Of a stretch of DNA of 9,204 nucleotides, positions 5,337 through 9,204 are shown in pieces. Origin of the DNA: JBGPMO01 sp041487075. GTDB taxonomy: Bacteria; Patescibacteriota; Minisyncoccia; UBA6257; 1-14-0-10-40-38. How positions within the stretch are numbered: position 1 is the stretch's first letter; each line of letters begins with the position of its first letter. The translations under genes and the position numbers were made by a program. The DNA lies in assembly GCA_041487075.1 (NCBI GenBank), contig JBGPMO010000023.1:1-9204 (forward strand), given 5' to 3'. The notes under the pieces were generated by a model. It saw only the letters and a list, made by a program, of their open reading frames with translations. It was not told the DNA's origin and did not search any database.

Positions 5337-7760
5337 TATCCCTGATACCTTATCTCCTGCATTCAACGACATAATCTTAACGCCTTGGGTGGCGCGGCCG
5401 GCAACCCGAACGTGCGCAAGCTTTGTCTTAATGATTTGCCCTTTTTGAGAGAGCGCAATCATTTCTTCCTCTTGCTCAACCAGTTGCGCGCTGACGACTA
5501 GCCCGGTTTTCGCGGTAATCTTTGCCGTTTTAATGCCGGATCCGCCGCGCCGCTGGATACGGTATTGGCTCATGAGCGTCTGTTTGCCGAAACCATTCGC
5601 CATAACAACCAGCAGTTTTTGCGACTTTGCGTTCGCACTTCCGCTGTTTATAATTTCCATCGAACTGACCTCATCATTTTTCTTTAGGCGGATGGCGCGA
5701 ACGCCGCCCGCGCCTCGGCCCATCGAACGTACCTGATTCTCTTTGAAGCGAATCGCCTGACCGAATCCCGTTGTCACGATAAGCTCATCTTTGCCCGTCG
5801 ACATCTTGACCCATTTTAAGAGATCTCCTTTTCGCAGTTTCATCGCGATGATGCCCGTGCGCCGGACATTCCCAAAATCCTCAAGCGAAGTTTTTTTAAT
5901 CATTCCCTGCTTTGTCGCCATCACGAGATAGCGCGGCCCTTCGGCTTTTTCGGGATAGGCGACAATCGCTTTTACATTTTCTTCCGCCGGAATTTCAAGA
6001 AAATTTTGAATGGGTTTCCCTTTTGCGGTGCGGGAAGCCGCCGGGATTTCCCACACTTTGGTTTGGAAGACGCGCCCGCGATCAGTGAAGAAGAGAATTT
6101 GGTCGTGGGTTTCTGCAGAGATGAGGTGTGAGAGAAAATCTTCTTCCGCCACATCGGATCCAATCAAGCCTTTGCCGCCGCGCCGCTGGGTTCGGAACGT
6201 TCCGGGCGGGAGCCGCTTAATGTAGCCGGATTCGGAAAAAGTGATGACAGTGTCTTCCTGCGGAATCAAATCTTCTTCCCGGAATTCTTTCAATCCTCCC
6301 ATAACTATTTTCGTGCGGCGAGCGTCCCCGTACTTTGTTTTAATTTCGGCAAGCTCATCTTTAATAACGTTCCGGATTTTCGACTGGCTCTTTAAGAGGA
6401 GTTCGAGGCCTTCGATTATTTTTCTTTTTTCTTTTAGTTCGTCTTCAATTTTTTGCTGTTCGAGCGCGGCGAGCGTTTGAAGCCGCATTTCGAGGATGGC
6501 GCTTGCCTGAATATCGGTGAAGGTAAACTTGGCAACCAGATTTTTATGCGCGTCATCTCGGTTCGCTGATTTTTTAATAGTGTCGATGACGCGATCAATG
6601 GCATGCAGCGCTTTCGCAAGGCCCTCTAAGATATGGGCGCGTTCTTTTGCTTTTTTTAAATCAAATTCCGCGCGGCGCCGGACGACGACTTCGCGGTGGC
6701 TGATATAGGCCGCGAGCACATCTTTCAGCGACAACACTTGGGGCTGAAGCCCGTCCGCAAGCGCAATCATATTAAGATGGAAGTCTTTCTGAAGATCGGT
6801 GTGCTGATAAAGCTGGTTTAAGATTTTCTGCGGCGCTGCGTCGTTTTTGAGTTCAATCACAATACGAAGCCCGTCTTTGTCCGATTCATCGCGAAGGTCT
6901 TTGATGCCCTCAAGGCGTTTTTCTCCGACCATATCCGCGATTTTTACGATGAGCTCGGATTTATTCACCTGGTAGGGGATTTCGGTGATGATGATATCGA
7001 AAGCGCCGCGTCCCGTGCCGCGTTCTTTGATTTCAGCAACGCCCCGTGTGGTGATAGGGCCGCGGCCTACGGCATACGCCTCCGCAATCGCGCGCTTGTC
7101 GTAGATGATCCCGCCGGTTGGGAAGTCAGGCCCTTTAATGAAAGTCAAAAGCTCCTCAGCCGCCGCTTTTGGGTTGTCAAGGAGATGGGTGGTCGCATCA
7201 ATCACTTCATTCAAGTTGTGCGGCGGGATTGAAGTTGCCATGCCGACCGCAATGCCGACCGCGCCGTTTAAGAGCAGGTGCGGGAGTTTCGCAGGCAGTA
7301 CCTTCGGCTCTTCGCGCGAGCCATCATAGTTTGCCTGCCAGTCAACAGTTTCTTTCTCAATATCGGTGAGAAGTTCAGCCGCAATTTTTGAAAGTTTAGT
7401 TTCGGTGTACCGCATCGCAGCTGCATTGTCGCCGTCAATTGAGCCCCAGTTGCCCTGGCCGATGACGAGCGGATAGCGAAGGGAAAAATCTTGTGCCATG
7501 CGAACCAAGGTATCGTAAATCGCGGAGTCGCCGTGCGGGTGATATTTTCCCATGACTTCACCAACGACATTCGCAGATTTGCGGAGTCTCGCATCAGAGG
7601 TGAGGCCGGAGTCCCACATCGCCCACAGGATCCGGCGTTGAACCGGCTTTAATCCGTCCCTCACGTCAGGAAGGGCGCGCGAAACAATAACCGACATCGC
7701 ATAGTCAAGATATGCCTCTTTCAGCTCCGCAGTTATTTCGCGTTTTTCGATGTTAGGCAT
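5325..7760 (-). CDS. gyrA: DNA gyrase subunit A, complete
   Basis: This 811-residue protein is the breakage-reunion subunit of the type IIA topoisomerase that introduces negative supercoils with GyrB (not in this window). The winged-helix region contains GKYHPHGDSAIYDTLVRMAQ (71-90) and the catalytic tyrosine Y118 in AAAMRYTE. S79 and D83 occupy the positions of E. coli S83 and D87, so the quinolone-resistance region looks wild type. A tower and coiled-coil region (about 350-480) leads to the C-terminal beta-pinwheel. Its GyrA box, QRRGGKG (525-531), marks gyrase rather than topoisomerase IV ParC. Later blades show further box-like repeats (QRRGGSG). The acidic tail of the 875-residue E. coli protein is absent. 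The start lacks a Shine-Dalgarno sequence. It lies 59 nt after a small membrane-protein gene and probably shares its transcript. The last codons overlap a palindromic repeat. Confidence 0.98.
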   Translation of the reverse strand: MPNIEKREITAELKEAYLDYAMSVIVSRALPDVRDGLKPVQRRILWAMWDSGLTSDARLRKSANVVGEVMGKYHPHGDSAIYDTLVRMAQDFSLRYPLVIGQGNWGSIDGDNAAAMRYTETKLSKIAAELLTDIEKETVDWQANYDGSREEPKVLPAKLPHLLLNGAVGIAVGMATSIPPHNLNEVIDATTHLLDNPKAAAEELLTFIKGPDFPTGGIIYDKRAIAEAYAVGRGPITTRGVAEIKERGTGRGAFDIIITEIPYQVNKSELIVKIADMVGEKRLEGIKDLRDESDKDGLRIVIELKNDAAPQKILNQLYQHTDLQKDFHLNMIALADGLQPQVLSLKDVLAAYISHREVVVRRRAEFDLKKAKERAHILEGLAKALHAIDRVIDTIKKSANRDDAHKNLVAKFTFTDIQASAILEMRLQTLAALEQQKIEDELKEKRKIIEGLELLLKSQSKIRNVIKDELAEIKTKYGDARRTKIVMGGLKEFREEDLIPQEDTVITFSESGYIKRLPPGTFRTQRRGGKGLIGSDVAEEDFLSHLISAETHDQILFFTDRGRVFQTKVWEIPAASRTAKGKPIQNFLEIPAEENVKAIVAYPEKAEGPRYLVMATKQGMIKKTSLEDFGNVRRTGIIAMKLRKGDLLKWVKMSTGKDELIVTTGFGQAIRFKENQVRSMGRGAGGVRAIRLKKNDEVSSMEIINSGSANAKSQKLLVVMANGFGKQTLMSQYRIQRRGGSGIKTAKITAKTGLVVSAQLVEQEEEMIALSQKGQIIKTKLAHVRVAGRATQGVKIMSLNAGDKVSGITCL

Positions 7761-7770
7761 GAGAGTGGGG

Positions 7771-7790
7771 TTTAGTCACTAAAGTCTAGC
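7771..7790. promoter_or_regulatory. Small palindrome and repeated 9-mer just upstream of gyrA
   Basis: TTTAGT-C-ACTAAA (7771-7783) is a perfect 6-bp inverted repeat 10 bp before the gyrA start codon. The overlapping 9-mer AAGTCTAGC (7782-7790) recurs at 8903-8911, where it forms the -10 box of the upstream promoter. No -35 box was found at proper spacing here, so a separate gyrA promoter is only possible. An operator or supercoiling-responsive site is speculation. Confidence 0.3.
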
Positions 7791-7819
7791 CGATAGGATT
7801 TGTATTCGCTCGTGGCTAT

Positions 7820-8176
7820 TCATGGTAATTTTGTTCTCGGTATCGGTGGCAATTTTTCGGGCGAGAGCTGGAAATTTCCTTTTGGATTTTCGATCGTGAT
7901 TTCATTTTCGCCGCCGATTTGTTTTCGCGCCTCGTCAGTCACCGCTTTGAGTCCCGCGCCGAAAATTTTAGGAAACCCCGGATCAGTTGCCGGGGGCGTT
8001 GCCTCGGCAGTGAGAGGCGGCCCTTCGGGCGCGGTAACAATGAGGTTTATGTATCCTATCCAGAGTGCAATAACGATGAGCATTGAACTGCCGGAGAGGA
8101 TGAGAAGCCAGCGGCGGCGCACCGGCTCATCGGCGTTCTGGATATGCGTAATAAAATGTTTGAGATTGTTCCTCAT
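7820..8176 (-). CDS. Single-pass membrane protein of unknown function
   Basis: This 118-residue protein has a short N-terminal segment ending in RRRW (20-23) and one hydrophobic helix (about 24-46). The remaining 70 residues are Pro-, Thr- and Ala-rich at first (48-67), then polar with a small amphipathic stretch, FGAGLKAVTDEARKQIGG (72-89). The arginines before the helix predict a cytoplasmic N-terminus and an extracytoplasmic C-terminal part. No catalytic motif is visible and I do not recognise a family. It begins 12 nt after the metallo-beta-lactamase-like gene and ends 59 nt before gyrA, so the three probably form one operon. Its start lacks a Shine-Dalgarno sequence. The signal-anchor layout and tight spacing support a real gene. 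Confidence 0.75.
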   Translation of the reverse strand: MRNNLKHFITHIQNADEPVRRRWLLILSGSSMLIVIALWIGYINLIVTAPEGPPLTAEATPPATDPGFPKIFGAGLKAVTDEARKQIGGENEITIENPKGNFQLSPEKLPPIPRTKLP

Positions 8177-8188
8177 AATAGGAGAAGC

Positions 8189-8800
8189 TTAGAGCGTGAG
8201 GACTACCGCATGCGTGCTGCCGGGCAATTCTTTCTTTTTAATAGTGAGTTTTTCCTGCGGGTCAGCTTTCAGACCCAATTCGGTAAGAAAATCTTTGGCA
8301 TCGCCTGCTTTGCGTTTTAGCCCGGGAACTTTAATGAATGAGGTGACCACTATTTTTGGCGCGAGTTGTTTGATGAGTTTCGCGGCGGGCTCGGGTTCAA
8401 GGTAGGGCGTGCCGTTTGCGGGGATGAAAAGAATATCAACGTTGCCGAGCGCTTCGATAATCTCGAGGGAGGGCAGTTTCGCAATATGTCCCAGGAATCC
8501 GAGTGAGAGCTCTTCGGTTTTTACGAGGTACACCGTTTTTAATTCTCGAGCTGATGGTTCAATATGCGAACCCCACACCTCAATGCCTTTGACTTCGTAC
8601 TCCCCTGCGCCTTCCAAAGTAACGGTTTCCTCACGCGTTCCCTGATAAGGAACAGGATAGGAAACGAGCGTTTTTAAGACGAGGTCTGCTTTAAATCGCG
8701 GAGGCGTAAGTCCGGTTGAAGCATCAAAAGGATCCGAGAGGATCGTGAGCCCGCCGGTTTGCACTTTGAAGCATCCTTCGCCGTACCAATTTATTACCAT
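8189..8800 (-). CDS. Metallo-beta-lactamase-fold protein lacking the HxHxDH metal motif
   Basis: This 203-residue protein has the sequence outline of the YcbL/UlaG-like metallo-beta-lactamase superfamily. There is a first strand pair with WYGEGCFKVQ (5-14), then SDPFD (22-26) and ADLVL (38-42). GEYEV (66-70) and LSLGFLGH (98-105) follow, and then VDILFIPANG (121-130). In active members the segment after ADLVL reads THxHxDH. Here it is TLVSYP (44-49), with no histidine. H105 in the LGH turn and D122 in VDI remain, but the later histidine region (152-159) reads VTSFIKVP. The binuclear metal site is therefore unlikely to form. The length is close to UlaG-like proteins. The role may be structural, regulatory or binding. 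It heads a probable operon with a small membrane protein and gyrA. The fold call is strong; loss of hydrolase activity is inferred from missing ligands. Confidence 0.85.
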   Translation of the reverse strand: MVINWYGEGCFKVQTGGLTILSDPFDASTGLTPPRFKADLVLKTLVSYPVPYQGTREETVTLEGAGEYEVKGIEVWGSHIEPSARELKTVYLVKTEELSLGFLGHIAKLPSLEIIEALGNVDILFIPANGTPYLEPEPAAKLIKQLAPKIVVTSFIKVPGLKRKAGDAKDFLTELGLKADPQEKLTIKKKELPGSTHAVVLTL

Positions 8801-8834
8801 AGTGATTAGTGGTTAGTGACTAGTGATTGGTGAA
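8800..8834. repeat. Period-7 tandem repeat at the start of the metallo-beta-lactamase-like gene
   Basis: Five 7-bp units run in tandem: TAGTGAT, TAGTGGT, TAGTGAC, TAGTGAT, TGGTGAA. On the mRNA they read NNCACTA (the outermost as TTCACCA), and the last unit shares its final A with the start codon at 8800. There is no Shine-Dalgarno sequence, so this unstructured array occupies the place of the ribosome-binding site. Confidence 0.75.
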
Positions 8835-8861
8835 ACGATTTCATAAGGGGAAAATATACGA

Positions 8862-8887
8862 ACGTACGAAAAAGCGGTTTCGTACGT
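8862..8887 (-). promoter_or_regulatory. Perfect 10-bp hairpin in the 5' leader of the metallo-beta-lactamase-like operon
   Basis: ACGTACGAAA (8862-8871) and TTTCGTACGT (8878-8887) are perfect inverted repeats around a 6-nt loop. On the minus strand the hairpin begins about 10 nt after the predicted transcription start near 8897. No U-run follows, so it is not a terminator. It could protect the 5' end of the mRNA or bind a regulator as duplex DNA. Confidence 0.6.
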
Positions 8888-8903
8888 CCTCTAAAGCTCC
8901 TCA

Positions 8904-8932
8904 AGTCTAGCAAAAATAGGTCCGATTTTCAA
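8904..8932 (-). promoter_or_regulatory. Promoter for the MBL-like / membrane protein / gyrA operon
   Basis: On the minus strand TTGAAA (8932-8927) and TAGACT (8909-8904) are 17 bp apart. TGC immediately precedes the -10 box, giving an extended -10 element. The predicted start is near 8897, about 97 nt before the start codon at 8800. It is divergent from the promoter at 8960-8988. Confidence 0.6.
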
Positions 8933-8959
8933 GGCGTAAAAACCGCAAAAATTAAGCTA

Positions 8960-8988
8960 TTGACACATGGTTGATCATCTGCTATTCT
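8960..8988 (+). promoter_or_regulatory. Strong sigma-70-type promoter for the rightward (rpsM-like) gene
   Basis: A perfect -35 box TTGACA (8960-8965) is followed after 17 bp by TATTCT (8983-8988), four of six matches. The predicted start is about 8995, about 150 nt before the start codon at 9148. It is the best promoter in the window, fitting a highly expressed gene. Confidence 0.75.
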
Positions 8989-9025
8989 TAACTCGTTCTT
9001 TAAGAATTTCGAGCTATTGTGCAGA

Positions 9026-9133
9026 ATAGCCGCACGCGCGTGCACTCTGAAAATAAGAGCGTTCGCGCGTGCGGCTATGGGAGCCGCTGTTTCCTGCCTG
9101 GGGTTATGCCGGTGTAGGCATGACTGGGGGCAG
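9026..9133 (+). promoter_or_regulatory. Structured 5' leader upstream of the rpsM-like gene, candidate autoregulatory element
   Basis: The first hairpin pairs 9026-9040 with 9064-9078: a perfect 15-bp GC-rich stem, extended inside by CTCT (9045-9048) with AGAG (9056-9059) around GAAAATA. The second pairs CTGCC (9094-9098) with GGCAG (9129-9133), and inside it ATGCC (9106-9110) with GGCAT (9117-9121). Between them GGAGCCG (9080-9086) is exactly complementary to CGGCTCC (9175-9181) in the early coding sequence; that pairing would enclose the second hairpin, the ribosome-binding site and the start codon. No U-run follows either hairpin. Ribosomal protein operons often carry such leaders bound by one of their products. 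I could not match it to a known Rfam family. Confidence 0.55.
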
Positions 9134-9136
9134 AAT

Positions 9137-9141
9137 GGAGG
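9137..9141 (+). promoter_or_regulatory. Strong Shine-Dalgarno site for the rpsM-like gene
   Basis: GGAGG lies 6 nt before the ATG at 9148. It decides this start and is the only strong ribosome-binding site seen in the window. It sits directly 3' of the second leader hairpin. Confidence 0.85.
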
Positions 9142-9147
9142 TTAATC

Positions 9148-9204
9148 ATGGGCGGTGGTATCGCAAGGACGGTTCGGCTCCTCGGCGTGGACCTGCGTAA
9201 GCAG
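9148..9204 (+). CDS. rpsM: Probable ribosomal protein S13, N-terminal 19 codons (runs off the window)
   Basis: The ATG at 9148, supported by GGAGG, opens a frame of 19 codons to the window edge: MGGGIARTVRLLGVDLRKQ. The stretch RLLGVDLRKQ resembles the S13 N-terminus, whose usual form is R-I-x-G-V-x-[IL]-P-x-x-K. The eight or so residues ahead of it would be a short extension. S13 sits in the head of the 30S subunit, contacts the P-site tRNA and bridges to the large subunit. A strong promoter and a structured leader fit a ribosomal protein operon, where rpsM is commonly followed by rpsK, rpsD, rpoA and rplQ. With only 19 residues the assignment is tentative. An in-frame TGA at 9121 excludes a longer upstream reading frame. 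Confidence 0.55.
   Translation, partial: MGGGIARTVRLLGVDLRKQ

Noticed and set aside
8992..9013. Hairpin CTCG...CGAG around TTCT/AGAA just after the plus-strand promoter
   Set aside because: The predicted start near 8995 would remove part of the 5' arm, so it may not exist in the RNA.
8990..9147. Independent structured RNA such as 6S RNA, RNase P RNA or a metabolite riboswitch
   Set aside because: I saw none of the conserved cores of these classes, and the segment runs directly into a ribosome-binding site and start codon, so an mRNA leader is simpler.
1..9204. CRISPR array or UGA-recoded genetic code
   Set aside because: No repeat-spacer pattern of 25-40 bp units was seen. TGA ends genes at 3178 and 7820 with close downstream starts, as expected for the standard bacterial code.

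Overview
The window looks like a chromosomal segment of a Candidate Phyla Radiation (Patescibacteria) bacterium, most likely a Parcubacteria-type lineage. This is inferred from gene content and style: tandem small two-helix 'T4SS pilin' proteins, a metallo-beta-lactamase-like protein without its metal motif, an N-terminally anchored solute-binding protein with no transporter genes beside it, short intergenic gaps, and almost no Shine-Dalgarno sequences. TGA is used as an ordinary stop codon, which argues against the UGA-recoding Absconditabacteria and Gracilibacteria. No database search was possible, so the taxon is an inference.

Left part (1-2790). The 5' edge carries the first 98 codons of a serine recombinase (minus strand). 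Next is a tRNA-Leu(UAG) gene (minus) with its own promoter. A divergent promoter with a hairpin-rich leader then precedes a 669-codon polytopic membrane protein of unknown function (plus). A recombinase start beside a tRNA suggests the edge of an integrated element lying mostly to the left of position 1. The membrane gene ends at a strong hairpin terminator that also serves the convergent genes.

Middle (2795-5214, minus). In transcription order: an extracytoplasmic solute-binding protein with an uncleaved N-terminal anchor, then three small pilin-like proteins, each with a signal peptide and two hydrophobic helices. The last two are clear paralogs. This is the best candidate for a distinctive surface system here: a binding protein coupled to VirB2/TrbC-like subunits rather than to an ABC transporter.

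Right part (5325-8800, minus). In transcription order: a degenerate metallo-beta-lactamase-fold protein, a single-pass membrane protein of unknown function, and gyrA (DNA gyrase subunit A, complete). A good promoter lies ahead of the first gene. A palindromic repeat cluster overlaps the gyrA stop region and separates it from the solute-binding protein gene.

Right edge (8940-9204, plus). A near-consensus promoter drives a leader of about 150 nt with a 15-bp perfect hairpin, a second hairpin, a strong Shine-Dalgarno sequence and the first 19 codons of what is probably rpsM (ribosomal protein S13). A segment of the leader is complementary to early codons, which would enclose the ribosome-binding site; this is a candidate autoregulatory leader.

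Two themes recur. Strong hairpins sit just after three of the four promoters identified. Three genes without a Shine-Dalgarno sequence are preceded, directly or within about ten bases, by short tandem repeats with a period of exactly 7 nt.
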